Shown piece by piece: positions 48,758 to 59,083 of a DNA stretch of 64,000 nucleotides (position 1 is the stretch's first letter; each line of letters begins with the position of its first letter). The DNA comes from Motilimonas cestriensis. Its GTDB lineage: Bacteria; Pseudomonadota; Gammaproteobacteria; Enterobacterales; CBDFNC01. The notes below the pieces were generated by a model that worked only from the letters and a program-made list of their open reading frames with translations, was not told the origin of the DNA and did no database searches. The position numbers were made by a program, and so were the translations under genes. The stretch covers positions 179,536 through 243,535 of the forward strand of contig NZ_JAIMJA010000005.1 in the NCBI RefSeq assembly GCF_021295315.1. The letters run 5' to 3'.

Positions 48758-49273
48758 GTGAACTATTTCGAGTTATTTGGTTTAGCCCCAGATTATACCG
48801 TTGATACCCAATCCCTTGCTGTTACTTATCGGGAATTGCAGAAGCAATTCCATCCCGATAGGTTTGCAACTGCCGGTGAAGGTGAGCGCTTAGTTGCGCT
48901 GCAAAAAGCGTCAGAAATCAATGATGCGTTTCAAACATTAAAATCCCCATTGCGCCGTGCTGAGTATTTATTAAGTCTTGCCGGGATTGAGTTAAAAGCA
49001 GAGCAACAAACACTGCGTGACCCAAGCTTTTTAATGCAGCAAATGGAATGGCGAGAGCAACTTGAAGATATAGCGCAAAGCAATCAAGTAGAAGCGGATA
49101 TCGCTGAATTTGAACAGACCTTGAAGCAGAGTCAACAACAGCTGCAAACCGAGTTAGAAGCGCAACTCTCGCAACAAGCCTATGAATCCGCGGCTGTCTC
49201 AGTGCGAAAATTAAAATTCATGTTCAAGTTACAGGATGAACTTGAACGTTTAGAAGAATCCCTCCTGGAATAA
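48758..49273 (+). CDS. hscB: J-type co-chaperone HscB
   Basis: A 171-residue co-chaperone that brings IscU to HscA and stimulates its ATPase. The N-terminal J domain has the HPD motif at residues 32-34; the C-terminal part is a three-helix bundle for IscU. The start is GTG at 48758 with GGGG upstream. Length equals E. coli HscB (171). hscA starts eight bases after the stop. Confidence 0.97.
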   Translation: MNYFELFGLAPDYTVDTQSLAVTYRELQKQFHPDRFATAGEGERLVALQKASEINDAFQTLKSPLRRAEYLLSLAGIELKAEQQTLRDPSFLMQQMEWREQLEDIAQSNQVEADIAEFEQTLKQSQQQLQTELEAQLSQQAYESAAVSVRKLKFMFKLQDELERLEESLLE

Positions 49274-49281
49274 ATTAGATT

Positions 49282-51129
49282 ATGGCGTTACTTCAAATAG
49301 CTGAGCCAGGCCAAAGTGCTGCGCCTCACCAGCGGAAGCTGGCGATTGGCATTGATTTAGGTACGACAAACTCATTAGTGGCGAGTGTGCGCAGTGGCGT
49401 GGCTGAAACCTTAGTTGATGAATCGGGGCAGGATATTATCCCTTCGGTGGTGCATTATGCAGAGTCGGGCATTTTAGTTGGTCGAGATGCAATGGAATTT
49501 GCGGTTAAAGATGCGGCCAATACCTTAGTTTCAGTGAAGCGATTAATGGGGAAATCCCTTGCCGATATCAAACAAAGTCAACTGCCTTATCATTTTGGTG
49601 AGTTAGACAGCATTGCAATCAAAACCCGTCAAGGGGAAGTCAATGCGGTACAAGTGAGCAGCGAGATCCTGAAAAGTTTATCGAACACGGCCATCAAAAC
49701 CTTGGGTGATGAGCTTAGTGGTGTGGTGATTACCGTACCGGCTTATTTTGATGATGCCCAGCGTCAAGCGACTAAAGATGCTGCTGTCCTTGCCAATCTA
49801 AACGTATTGCGCCTGTTAAATGAACCGACAGCAGCAGCTATCGCTTATGGGCTTGATTCGGGTCAAGAGGGCGTCATTGCTGTCTATGACCTAGGTGGCG
49901 GTACCTTTGATATTTCTATATTACGTTTGCATAAAGGTGTGTTTGAAGTACTTGCTACTGGCGGTGATTCTGCTTTGGGTGGCGATGATTTTGACCATCA
50001 AGTTGTTGATTGGTTGGCCGAGCAAGCCGGTATACAATGGCCATTCTCACACTCTTTACAGCGTGAATTAAAACAAGCAGCTTGTGACGCTAAACAGGCG
50101 CTTTCTGATTCTGATGAAGTGACTGTAGCAGTCGATTCTCTTGAGCTAAAAGTGACATTAACCCGTGACACGTTTGAGTCTTTAATTGCAGCTCTGGTAA
50201 AGAAAACCCTGATGGCTTGTCGCCGTGCCTTAAAAGATGCAGAGCAAAGTATTGCAGATGTGCAGCAAGTGGTGATGGTAGGCGGCTCAACGCGCGTGCC
50301 TTATGTACGTGAAAAGGTCGGTGAATTTTTCGCAGCAGAGCCATTAACCAGTATCGATCCTGACAAAGTGGTTGCGATTGGTGCGGCTATCCAAGCCGAC
50401 ATTCTAGTGGGTAATAAGCCCGATTCAGAAATGTTGCTATTAGATGTTATTCCTCTTTCACTTGGTATTGAGACCATGGGGGGATTAGTAGAAAAAATCA
50501 TTCCGCGCAATACCACCATTCCTGTTGCTAAGGCGCAAGAGTTTACCACTTTTAAAGACGGTCAAACGGCAATGGCCGTTCACGTTACCCAAGGGGAACG
50601 TGAAATGGTGGCTGACTGTCGCTCATTGGCACGATTTGAATTGACCGATATTCCCGCTATGACAGCAGGCGCTGCCCATATTCGCATTACTTTTCAAGTA
50701 GATGCTGATGGTTTGCTGAGTGTAACCGCGATGGAAAAATCATCTGGCGTACAAGCACATATTGAAGTGAAGCCTTCTTATGGCTTGGCGGACACACAAA
50801 TTGCCGATATGCTTAAAGATTCGATGGTGAATGCTAAAGAAGACATTCGCGCCAGAATGTTGGTTGAGCAAAAAGTGGATGCCGAGCGAGTGCTTGAAAC
50901 CCTCAATGCGGCACTAGGCCAAGATGCCCAAGCTCTGCTTTCTGAATCGGAGTTACAAGATATCAATCAAGCGATCGCGAGTCTTAAAGAAGCGGCTGCT
51001 GGAGATGATGAAAAACGAATTAAATTGGCGATCGACCACGTTGATCAAGCCACCTCTGAGTTTGCTGCTCGACGTATGGATAAATCAATACGCCAAGCGC
51101 TAAAAGGACAATCTGTCGATAAGGTTTAA
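49282..51129 (+). CDS. hscA: Hsp70-type chaperone HscA
   Basis: A 615-residue specialised Hsp70 that binds IscU at LPPVK and drives cluster release. The nucleotide-binding domain has [12 protein letters not shown] near residue 24 and [13 protein letters not shown]; the substrate domain and a short C-terminal lid follow. Length equals E. coli HscA (616). fdx begins one base after the stop, so the genes are coupled. Confidence 0.98.
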   Translation: MALLQIAEPGQSAAPHQRKLAIGIDLGTTNSLVASVRSGVAETLVDESGQDIIPSVVHYAESGILVGRDAMEFAVKDAANTLVSVKRLMGKSLADIKQSQLPYHFGELDSIAIKTRQGEVNAVQVSSEILKSLSNTAIKTLGDELSGVVITVPAYFDDAQRQATKDAAVLANLNVLRLLNEPTAAAIAYGLDSGQEGVIAVYDLGGGTFDISILRLHKGVFEVLATGGDSALGGDDFDHQVVDWLAEQAGIQWPFSHSLQRELKQAACDAKQALSDSDEVTVAVDSLELKVTLTRDTFESLIAALVKKTLMACRRALKDAEQSIADVQQVVMVGGSTRVPYVREKVGEFFAAEPLTSIDPDKVVAIGAAIQADILVGNKPDSEMLLLDVIPLSLGIETMGGLVEKIIPRNTTIPVAKAQEFTTFKDGQTAMAVHVTQGEREMVADCRSLARFELTDIPAMTAGAAHIRITFQVDADGLLSVTAMEKSSGVQAHIEVKPSYGLADTQIADMLKDSMVNAKEDIRARMLVEQKVDAERVLETLNAALGQDAQALLSESELQDINQAIASLKEAAAGDDEKRIKLAIDHVDQATSEFAARRMDKSIRQALKGQSVDKV

Positions 51130-51130
51130 T

Positions 51131-51469
51131 ATGCCAAAGGTTATTTTTTTACCCCATCAAGAGTTATGCCCGGAAGGTTTGGCCGTTGAAGCCAAGCAAG
51201 GCGATAATATACTCGAAATCGCACTGCGCAATGGTATTCACATTGAACATGCTTGTGAAAAATCATGTGCTTGTACCACTTGTCATGTCATTGTTCGTGA
51301 AGGCTTTGACTCACTTGAAGAAAGTGATGAGCTTGAAGACGATATGTTAGATAAAGCATGGGGTCTTGAGCCTGAGTCACGTTTAAGCTGTCAAATTGCA
51401 GTGGCTGATGAAGATCTTGTGGTTGATATTCCTAAATACACCGTCAATATTGTGTCCGAAGGGCATTAA
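51131..51469 (+). CDS. fdx: Isc [2Fe-2S] ferredoxin
   Basis: A 112-residue adrenodoxin-type ferredoxin that supplies electrons for cluster assembly. The ligands are Cys42, Cys48, Cys51 (ACEKSCACTTC) and Cys87 (SRLSCQ); the extra Cys46 of E. coli Fdx is also kept. A strong terminator follows, so fdx is the last gene; iscX, which usually comes next, is absent. Confidence 0.98.
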   Translation: MPKVIFLPHQELCPEGLAVEAKQGDNILEIALRNGIHIEHACEKSCACTTCHVIVREGFDSLEESDELEDDMLDKAWGLEPESRLSCQIAVADEDLVVDIPKYTVNIVSEGH

Positions 51470-51497
51470 TGTTGTTTTGGTTTTAGGCTGTTAACTT

Positions 51498-51522
51498 AAA
51501 AAAGGCGCTTAGCGCCTTTTTT
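51498..51522 (+). terminator. Rho-independent terminator after fdx
   Basis: AAAAAAGGCGC and GCGCCTTTTTT arms (11 bp) with a three-base loop. It ends the isc operon before pepB. Confidence 0.93.
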
Positions 51523-51615
51523 ATTGGCTTAAATTTGTCACATGCCGTTTATTACTTCTCGTGTTTCTTTCCCATCTGCTATGCTGCCTCTTTACACGAT
51601 CTTAAAGAGGAAGTT

Positions 51616-52905
51616 ATGTCTGTGTCTTTAGCTATTGAAATTTCAATGTCCGCTGCCCCCGAGCAATGGGGCGAATCTGCCCTGCTGAGTTTTCAGTCTG
51701 ATCATGCCACTATTCACATTAATGAAGAGCAAGACATTATTAGACAAATTCAAAAAGCCGCTCGCAAGCTCTCTACCATGGGGATCCCAGAAATTACTTT
51801 AACCGGCGAGTTGTGGCAAACTGAGTGGCGCTGGGCAGCTAATCAAGGTTTTTACAATCCGAAAACGGGGGCCAATGTCAATTGGGGCGAGGTCTCTGAG
51901 CAAGAAGCGTCACTGTTAGATACACGTAAGCTTGCCACCGAGTGGGTGCGTGAAATGATTAATAAAACCCCTGAAGATCTTGGTCCGAGTCAATTAGCGT
52001 TGCAGGCAGCTGAATTTTTATCTGAGTTAGACAGTAAGCACATTACTTATCGTTTTGTTAATGGTGAAGAGCTTTTAAAACAGGGTTACGTTGGTATCTA
52101 CAATGTAGGCCGCGGCAGTGTGCGCCAAGGTGCCATGCTACAACTCGACTATAACCCGACTGGTAATCCTGATGCGCCTTATGATGTGGCACTGGTCGGG
52201 AAGGGGATCACCTTTGATTCTGGTGGTTACAGCTTAAAAGGTAACGACGGTATGTCGGTGATGAAAAGTGACATGGGCGGCGCAGCGACTGTCACTGGTG
52301 CCTTAGCATTAGCGATTACTCAAGGCTTAAAAAAGCGCGTGAAACTATTATTGTGCTGTGCTGAAAACTTAGTCAGTGGTCATGCTTTCAAGCTGGGCGA
52401 TATCATTCAATATAAAAATGGTGTTTCAGTTGAGATTTTGAACACAGATGCTGAAGGTCGCTTAGTGCTAGCCGATGGCTTGATTGCCGCTTGTGAGTTG
52501 AACGCTAAGGTGATCATTGATGCGGCGACTTTAACGGGTGCTGCGAAAATGGCAGTAGGGCGTGATTATAATAGTATTTTAAGTATGGATGATGACTTGG
52601 TACATAAAACCCTAACCTGTGCACGAGAAGAAAATGAACAAGCTTGGCCTTTGCCTCTGGCGCCTTGGCATACGGAGCAAATAGGCTCAGCCTTTGCGGA
52701 TATTGCTAATTCGGGAAGTGCAGAAGGAACTGCTGGCGCAAGTACCGCCGCCGCGTTTTTATCTAAGTTTGTCACCCATCCTGAAAAGAATTGGCTGCAT
52801 TTTGATTTATCTGGCGCCTATCAAAAATCGCCAAATGATTTGTGGGCAGCAGGTGGTAAGGGCCATGGTGTGCGCACGATTGCCAAACTGTTACTTGAAT
52901 TATAG
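51616..52905 (+). CDS. pepB: Peptidase B (M17 leucyl aminopeptidase family)
   Basis: A 429-residue cytoplasmic aminopeptidase. The two-metal site motifs are VGKGITFDSGGYSLKG and the M17 signature NTDAEGRLVLADG. Length matches E. coli PepB (427) and is shorter than PepA (~500). The ATG at 51616 follows AGAGGAAG; upstream in-frame sequence from 51535 lies in the terminator-adjacent gap. E. coli also places pepB after the isc operon, with iscX between. Here a terminator and ~90 bases separate it, so it has its own promoter. Confidence 0.95.
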   Translation: MSVSLAIEISMSAAPEQWGESALLSFQSDHATIHINEEQDIIRQIQKAARKLSTMGIPEITLTGELWQTEWRWAANQGFYNPKTGANVNWGEVSEQEASLLDTRKLATEWVREMINKTPEDLGPSQLALQAAEFLSELDSKHITYRFVNGEELLKQGYVGIYNVGRGSVRQGAMLQLDYNPTGNPDAPYDVALVGKGITFDSGGYSLKGNDGMSVMKSDMGGAATVTGALALAITQGLKKRVKLLLCCAENLVSGHAFKLGDIIQYKNGVSVEILNTDAEGRLVLADGLIAACELNAKVIIDAATLTGAAKMAVGRDYNSILSMDDDLVHKTLTCAREENEQAWPLPLAPWHTEQIGSAFADIANSGSAEGTAGASTAAAFLSKFVTHPEKNWLHFDLSGAYQKSPNDLWAAGGKGHGVRTIAKLLLEL

Positions 52906-52950
52906 ATATACAGCTAGCACATAAAATTTATCAAACTTTTGATGCAAAAT

Positions 52951-52976
52951 CGCCCTTACCCTGTGAAGTAAGGGCG
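52951..52976. terminator. Hairpin between convergent pepB and GGDEF genes
   Basis: CGCCCTTAC and GTAAGGGCG (9 bp) with an eight-base loop; weak U tails on both sides. Confidence 0.55.
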
Positions 52977-52991
52977 ACTTCGAAGGTCATA

Positions 52992-53864
52992 CTATTTTCT
53001 TTTTTTATCTTTATACAAAGCAATATCTGCTTTTCTAAACAGCTCTAAGGCAGACATGGTTCGATGCCAGTTTTCATAGCCGATGCTAGCACTTAGCTTT
53101 AAGTCAGTTAAAGTTTTATCTTCCGCTATCATTTTGCGCAAACGTTGCTCAACCAACATGGTTGAATCTTGGGTGGTTGGCGTCAATATAATGGCAAATT
53201 CATCGCCGCCTAAGCGAAACACCATATCGGAATGACGCACGGCTTTAGTCAATACCCGAGCAAAAGCAGTTAATGCACTATCGCCTACTTGATGGCCCAA
53301 ATTATCATTTACCAGTTTGAAGTCATTAAGATCGAGTAGCATCAAGGCTAGCCCTTGATCAGCGCGGCTACTGTGCTCAATTGACCGTGTAATACTTTCT
53401 TCATAATAGGCACGATTACCAATACCGGTTAAATGGTCTTTTAATGAAATAGCTTTTAGCTCAGACATTCTTAAGCAATGTTGTAGGGGCAATAATAATA
53501 ACCGGTGTAATTCTTCTAATAGCGATAACGCCCTGTCATCTAATGGTTTTTCACAACGGTAGCTCATATGGCCGAGCTGCTCTTGTTTGCGATCATGAAT
53601 AGCAAAGTTTTCGATATAGTCACTGCTCTTACGAAAGTCAGCGGTAAAAAAGCCTTGATCGGATTGGAAGCGAATACCAATGAATTTAACAAATCTTGCC
53701 GCTTGAGCGGCAAAATTGCGCATTAGTTCTTTCAGCTCTAGACTCTGTTGCAGCGCTTCAATAACTTCAAGCTTATCCTCGCTGCTTAGGACGATGCCGC
53801 TGTTGTACGCTATGGATAGACTTGCTGCTTCATTCAAGCTTGCTACTCTATTTAAATTATCCAT
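52992..53864 (-). CDS. Diguanylate cyclase with N-terminal sensor-like domain
   Basis: A 290-residue soluble protein. The C-terminal GGDEF domain (from ~140) has the intact active site GGDEF at 219-223, and the inhibitory I-site RxxD (Arg210 to Asp213) is five residues before it. It should make c-di-GMP under product inhibition. The N-terminal ~135 residues contain no transmembrane helix and resemble a GAF-like fold only loosely; the ligand is unknown. The ATG at 53864 follows GAGGG and gives MDNLNRVASL; an ATG at 53894 lacks a ribosome site. Confidence 0.93.
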   Translation of the reverse strand: MDNLNRVASLNEAASLSIAYNSGIVLSSEDKLEVIEALQQSLELKELMRNFAAQAARFVKFIGIRFQSDQGFFTADFRKSSDYIENFAIHDRKQEQLGHMSYRCEKPLDDRALSLLEELHRLLLLPLQHCLRMSELKAISLKDHLTGIGNRAYYEESITRSIEHSSRADQGLALMLLDLNDFKLVNDNLGHQVGDSALTAFARVLTKAVRHSDMVFRLGGDEFAIILTPTTQDSTMLVEQRLRKMIAEDKTLTDLKLSASIGYENWHRTMSALELFRKADIALYKDKKRK

Positions 53865-54005
53865 ATTTCCCTCACTGCCAAAATTACAACGCAAAATTCA
53901 TATCTAATCTATGCAGAGAGTGTGCCAGTTATTATTTTTTGTTCAGAAAGCTAAATAAGTAGAAATTGACTAACATTAAAACAATTACTTAAGAGGAATA
54001 CCTGC

Positions 54006-55955
54006 TTGTTAGAGTTTGTCTTGTTGTTATTACTTGCTGTTATTAATGTGGCAATTTTCCGCCGTTTGGCGTTGCCGGCTATCCTTGCCTACCTGTTTAC
54101 TGGCTTGCTCATTGGTCCATCAGGGTTGTCTTTCTTTGCTGATTTTCATGGCATGGACTTGATTGCAGAATTAGGCATTGCTTTTTTAATGTTTTCTCTT
54201 GGCCTTGAGTTTTCCCTGCCCAAGCTTATTACCATGCGAGGTTTAGTGTTTGGCTTGGGCGGCGCTCAAGTTTTTTTATCCTCTATATTGTTTTTTATTG
54301 TTGCGTTACTCGCAGGCACTTCTTGGCAGCAAGGGGTTGTGATTGCAGGCGCATTATCCATGTCTTCAACGGCAATTATTATTAAGCAGCTGGTTGAGCA
54401 ACAGAAAATCCATACTCGTCGAGGCCAGTTAGCGGTAAGTGTTTTGCTATTCCAAGATCTTGCTGTGATGCCTTTACTGATTGTGGTGCCCATTTTAGCG
54501 GTGCCGGTAATGAGCTCTGGTGACATCGCGCTGTCACTCATTATCGCGATGGCAAAAGGGTTAGTGGCGGTGCTGTCTATTTTAGCGATAGGAAAGTGGT
54601 GCTTGCCGCGTTTATTTCAAGAGATAGCCAGCGATCAATCTGACGAGCTATTTGTTTTAATGACCCTGCTTGTAGCGCTATTGGCCGGTGGGCTTACCCA
54701 TATGCTTGGCTTATCGATGGCTTTAGGGGCGTTTTTAGCGGGGATGATGCTCAGTGAAAGCCATTATAAGCATCAATTGGAAGCGGACATTCGTCCTTTT
54801 CGCGATGTGCTAATGGGCTTGTTTTTTGTCACTATTGGTATGCTTATTGATTTAGCCGTGCTTGCTGAATTTTGGCTAGAGTTGATTGGCATTGTCGCAG
54901 TCTTGATGCTTACTAAGATGCTCATTGTGGCGTTATTAGCCAAGCTTTTACAGCAGCGAAATACGGATGCGATTGCAGCGGGCATGATGCTGTGTCAAGT
55001 GGGCGAATTTGGTTTTGTGTTGGTCGCATTAGCCAACAAATATGAATTACTTAGCGCAACGCAGTCTTCGATTATTGTTGCGGTTGGGGTGATATCAATG
55101 GCCTTAACACCGCCGCTGGTTAAATATAGCCATAAGCTCAGTGTTGATCTTTTGCATAGCTCTGAGGCGTTACTGAAAAAGCGCAAACCTTTGCCTGGAG
55201 AATTCACCGATCATGTGATTATTTGTGGTTATGGCCGCGTTGGCCAAACTATTGCGCGCTTTTTAAAAACAGAAAACATTAGCTATGTGGCCCTTGACCG
55301 TGATCCTATGCGGATCAAAGAATCTGTCAGTGGTGGCGAATCAGTGGCATTTGGCGATGCTTGTCGCCGTGAAATTTTACTGATGCTAGGGGTCTGTAAG
55401 GCAAAACTGGTCATTATTACGTTTCATAATCATAAAAAGACCTTGAGCATGCTGAATACTATTTCGTTATTAAACCCCGATGCAAAGGTGTTAGTGCGGA
55501 CCAAAGACGATAAAGATATTGTTGAATTGAAGGCCAATGGTGCGGCAGAAGTCGTTCCTGAAGTGTTGGAAGGCAGTTTAATGCTGGTCTCTCATGTCCT
55601 ACTCATGTCAGGCGTTCCTATTTCTAAAATTATTAAAAAAATGCAACAAGAGCGGGAAAACCAATACCAGCATTTACATAGCTTTTTTCATGGTGAAACC
55701 AGTGAAAATAAAGCGGAGCATCAGAGTGAACGGTTACATGCAGTTGAGATGCTAGCCGGCTCGTTGGCAATTGGCCGTGCTTTAGTTCAGTTTGAGTTAG
55801 CTAATGTTGTAATTATGGAGTGGCGCCGTGATGGCAAGAATATCCTCGACACGGCCGACCCCTTTGAATTGATTGAACAAGGGGATATTTTGTTATTGTC
55901 AGGTGAAAGTAAAGACATTGAAATTGCAGAAAACCATCTGCTTTACGGGCGCTAA
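54006..55955 (+). CDS. CPA2-family monovalent cation:proton antiporter with RCK domains
   Basis: A 649-residue membrane protein of the KefB/KefC/YbaL type. The N-terminal ~380 residues hold about 12 helices, including LAMFSLGLEFSL-like and FFVTIGMLIDL segments. A cytoplasmic TrkA-N domain follows (HVIICGYGRVGQTIARF, with the nucleotide-binding Gly408, Gly410 and Gly413), then a TrkA-C domain near the end. It probably exchanges K+ or Na+ for protons under nucleotide control. Glutathione gating as in KefC is not established. The start is TTG with GAGGA eight bases upstream. Confidence 0.92.
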   Translation: MLEFVLLLLLAVINVAIFRRLALPAILAYLFTGLLIGPSGLSFFADFHGMDLIAELGIAFLMFSLGLEFSLPKLITMRGLVFGLGGAQVFLSSILFFIVALLAGTSWQQGVVIAGALSMSSTAIIIKQLVEQQKIHTRRGQLAVSVLLFQDLAVMPLLIVVPILAVPVMSSGDIALSLIIAMAKGLVAVLSILAIGKWCLPRLFQEIASDQSDELFVLMTLLVALLAGGLTHMLGLSMALGAFLAGMMLSESHYKHQLEADIRPFRDVLMGLFFVTIGMLIDLAVLAEFWLELIGIVAVLMLTKMLIVALLAKLLQQRNTDAIAAGMMLCQVGEFGFVLVALANKYELLSATQSSIIVAVGVISMALTPPLVKYSHKLSVDLLHSSEALLKKRKPLPGEFTDHVIICGYGRVGQTIARFLKTENISYVALDRDPMRIKESVSGGESVAFGDACRREILLMLGVCKAKLVIITFHNHKKTLSMLNTISLLNPDAKVLVRTKDDKDIVELKANGAAEVVPEVLEGSLMLVSHVLLMSGVPISKIIKKMQQERENQYQHLHSFFHGETSENKAEHQSERLHAVEMLAGSLAIGRALVQFELANVVIMEWRRDGKNILDTADPFELIEQGDILLLSGESKDIEIAENHLLYGR

Positions 55956-55988
55956 GTGGCTTGGCTGTTATCGATTGGTAATAGCCAG

Positions 55989-57110
55989 TTAATCGAATAA
56001 GAATGCTTGTAATGCTTCCATTTGATTATGGCAGTCCTGATAACCGAGTTGAATAAGTTCTCTAGTGTAATTTTGTTCAAACATTAAGTATGACGTTAAG
56101 GTCGATTGGCTGCCTTTTTTAATTCCGAGGCTGCGTAATAATAGTTTCACGCTTAATGGCAAGGCATCGTAATGTTTATCGGCGATGTGATTAAAGCCCT
56201 GACTGGGCTTGATAACAAAGCTTTCAATGGTTTTGAGCTGCATCGGATGTTGCTGCGTTTGCTCAAGTAAGGCGAGGGTGCTGTTAACGCGATTTAGGCG
56301 CTCTAAGTCTGAATTCAGCGTATCGGTAAAAATCGTATCCAGTAAATGCCCAGAAATTTCTGAAATATTAGGTACGTGACGGGGCGCGTTAGGTTTGATC
56401 CTCGGTTGCTCTAAACTGATCACGAGTATTTTTTCAGCCCCTAGGTGAATGGCGGGGCTTAATGGTGAAAGCTGGTGAACGGAGCCATCACCATAATAAT
56501 CCTGCCCTATTTGGCAAGGCGGGAATAGCAAAGGAATCGCTGATGTCGCCAGTAAGTGCTCTGCATTTAAAATAGCATTGACGCCTTTTCGCTTAGCACG
56601 CTGCCATGGTTGATGATTACCATTAGACTGAAAAAAACTAATGGAATCGCCTGTCGTATAATCCGAGGCCGTTATTGCGGCTGCGTTAATCGCGCCAGCA
56701 AGAATATTGCGGTCTATTCTTTCAAACTCCATATACCGATTTAGAAGCTCGCGCAGTGGCGTATTATCAAGTAATGAAAAGCCCGGTTTGTATGCGTAAT
56801 CAGCTTGAAAGCTGGCGCAAAAATTACGTAATATTTTACCGCTAAGTTGCAGCATGTCTGTTTGGTAGACTTGATTGGTGCGAAAATTTCGCCACATGAA
56901 GTCGAGTTTTTTCACTCCAAGCCTAAAACAACTCGCATAGCAGGCCAATGCAGCAATATTAATGCCGCCAGCGGAGGTGCCACACAAAATATTGAAAGGG
57001 CTATGGTGATTCCTCGGGTAAAGCTCGGCTATGGCTTTTAATACCCCTACTTGGTAGGCCGCGCGCGCGCCGCCACCGGTTAATAATAAAGCGCAAGATT
57101 TTGTTTTCAT
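55989..57110 (-). CDS. Patatin-like phospholipase
   Basis: A 373-residue protein with the patatin Ser-Asp dyad. GGGAR at residues 12-16 forms the oxyanion hole, the nucleophile elbow is GTSAG at 44-48 (Ser46), and the catalytic Asp208 is in YYGDGS. No signal peptide is present, so it is cytoplasmic or exported by another route. The C-terminal ~130 residues lack known motifs. Substrate is unknown; the family includes lipid acyl hydrolases. It converges with the antiporter gene. Confidence 0.92.
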   Translation of the reverse strand: MKTKSCALLLTGGGARAAYQVGVLKAIAELYPRNHHSPFNILCGTSAGGINIAALACYASCFRLGVKKLDFMWRNFRTNQVYQTDMLQLSGKILRNFCASFQADYAYKPGFSLLDNTPLRELLNRYMEFERIDRNILAGAINAAAITASDYTTGDSISFFQSNGNHQPWQRAKRKGVNAILNAEHLLATSAIPLLFPPCQIGQDYYGDGSVHQLSPLSPAIHLGAEKILVISLEQPRIKPNAPRHVPNISEISGHLLDTIFTDTLNSDLERLNRVNSTLALLEQTQQHPMQLKTIESFVIKPSQGFNHIADKHYDALPLSVKLLLRSLGIKKGSQSTLTSYLMFEQNYTRELIQLGYQDCHNQMEALQAFLFD

Positions 57111-57242
57111 GTCTTTAGCTTAGCTTTATTTACCTAAGTATATGAAAGTTTTACGACTAATATTTATAGATAAGTGTCTTGAAGCTGGCAGGGCATATGG
57201 GGGGAGTAGTAGGTTGCCAACATATGTTATTCAACAGGCATT

Positions 57243-57265
57243 AAAAAGGGCGCACGAGGCGCCCT
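57243..57265 (-). terminator. Rho-independent terminator after proS
   Basis: AGGGCGC and GCGCCCT arms with a five-base loop; the minus strand continues into a T run. Confidence 0.88.
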
Positions 57266-57286
57266 GTAGAAGAGTTAACTATTTGC

Positions 57287-59002
57287 TTATTTTAGCGCCG
57301 CAATAATTTTTGCGACGACAGCGTCAACCGCCACTTCTTCTTTCTCGCCGGTGCGACGGTTTTTGTATTCAACCAGTTGATTGTCTAAGCTACGGTCGCC
57401 GATGACAATCGCGTGAGGAATGCCACATAGCTCCATGTCTTTAAACATAACGCCCGGGCGCTCTTTACGATCATCAAACAATACATCAACGCCAGCTTCA
57501 GTGAGTGCTTGGTAGAATTGTTCTGCTACTTCGGCTACGCGATGAGATTTATGCATATTCATTGGAATAATCGCAACAGTAAACGGCGCGATAGACTCAG
57601 GCCAGATGATACCGGCGTCATCGTTATTTTGTTCAATCGCTGCCGCAACAATACGAGAAACGCCAATACCGTAACAACCCATGGTCATTACTTGGTTTTT
57701 ACCCTGCTCGTTTAACACCGCGGCGTTCATTGATTTAGAGTAGTTGTCACCCAGTTGGAAGATATGACCCACTTCAATACCACGCGCGATTGATAGCACA
57801 CCTTGTCCGCATGGGCTTGGATCGCCAACCACCACATTACGTATGTCAGCCACTTCAGGCTCAGCCGCATCGCGGCCCCAGTTGATGCCAAAGTAATGTT
57901 TACCGTCTTCATTGGCACCGGCACCGAAGTCGCTCATTGCGGCAACGCTGCGATCGGCAATAACAGGGATAGATAATTTCACGGGGCCAAGTGAACCCGG
58001 TCCTGCGCCAACGGCGGCGCGAATTTCTTCTTCTGATGCGAACGTTAATGGTGCTGCAACATGCTCAAGTTTTTCAGCTTTGATTTCATTTAGCTCATGA
58101 TCGCCGCGCACTAACAGTGCAATTAAGTCATGCTCAGATTCTTCATCCGCTTTTACGATTAGTGTCTTAACTGTTTTTTCAATCGGCAACTCAAATTGAG
58201 TAACTAATTCTTCAATGGTTTTCGCATTTGGCGTATCCACTAATTCCATTGTTTTAGTGGCTGCTGCACGAGGCGCTGTTGGTGCTAGCGCTTCAGCTTT
58301 TTCGATGTTCGCTGCATAATCGCTGCCATCAGAAAATACGATGTCATCTTCACCGCTTTGGGCTAATACGTGAAATTCATGTGACGCACTGCCGCCAATA
58401 CTGCCGGTGTCGGCAATAACAGGGCGGTATTCTAGACCAAGGCGATCAAAGATACGGCAGTAAGCATCAAACATCACTTGATAGGTTTTTTCTAAACATT
58501 CTTGTGAAGTATGGAATGAGTAAGCGTCTTTCATGGTGAATTCGCGTGCACGCATTACACCAAAACGTGGGCGAACTTCGTCACGAAATTTAGTTTGTAC
58601 TTGGTACAAGTTCAACGGTAACTGCTTGTAGCTAGAAACTTCTTTACGGACCAGTTCTGTGATCACTTCTTCGTGGGTTGGACCGAGGACAAAGTCGCGT
58701 TGATGACGGTCTTTAATGCGCAGTAATTCAGGACCAAACTTCTCCCAGCGGCCTGTTTCGTGCCATAAATCAGCAGGCTGAACCACTGGCATCAATATTT
58801 CGATGGCACCCGCTCGGTTCATTTCTTCACGAACAATTGTTTCTACTTTGCGTAATACGCGTAAACCAGTCGGCAACCAAGTGTATAAACCAGAGGCCAG
58901 TTTACGAACCATGCCGGCGCGCAGCATGAGTTGATGACTGATGACTTCAGCATCGCTTGGGGTTTCTTTCACTGTTGAAAGTAAGTAATTACTGGTGCGC
59001 AT
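57287..59002 (-). CDS. proS: Prolyl-tRNA synthetase, bacterial type
   Basis: A 571-residue class II synthetase with the editing (YbaK-like INS) domain inserted between motifs 2 and 3 (about residues 220-400), the bacterial type of 572 residues. Landmarks are the N-terminal [15 protein letters not shown], the [14 protein letters not shown] segment, [22 protein letters not shown], and the late [10 protein letters not shown]. The ATG at 59002 follows AGGA; in-frame sequence upstream to 59071 is not conserved. trmO lies upstream on the same strand, 81 bases away. Confidence 0.97.
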   Translation of the reverse strand: MRTSNYLLSTVKETPSDAEVISHQLMLRAGMVRKLASGLYTWLPTGLRVLRKVETIVREEMNRAGAIEILMPVVQPADLWHETGRWEKFGPELLRIKDRHQRDFVLGPTHEEVITELVRKEVSSYKQLPLNLYQVQTKFRDEVRPRFGVMRAREFTMKDAYSFHTSQECLEKTYQVMFDAYCRIFDRLGLEYRPVIADTGSIGGSASHEFHVLAQSGEDDIVFSDGSDYAANIEKAEALAPTAPRAAATKTMELVDTPNAKTIEELVTQFELPIEKTVKTLIVKADEESEHDLIALLVRGDHELNEIKAEKLEHVAAPLTFASEEEIRAAVGAGPGSLGPVKLSIPVIADRSVAAMSDFGAGANEDGKHYFGINWGRDAAEPEVADIRNVVVGDPSPCGQGVLSIARGIEVGHIFQLGDNYSKSMNAAVLNEQGKNQVMTMGCYGIGVSRIVAAAIEQNNDDAGIIWPESIAPFTVAIIPMNMHKSHRVAEVAEQFYQALTEAGVDVLFDDRKERPGVMFKDMELCGIPHAIVIGDRSLDNQLVEYKNRRTGEKEEVAVDAVVAKIIAALK

Positions 59003-59083
59003 GTTAATCCTGTTGATTCTTGTTGTTTTAAAAATATTGCCAGAGTTTACCAGTGCTAGGGGAGTCAGCAAAGGGGTATCTAC

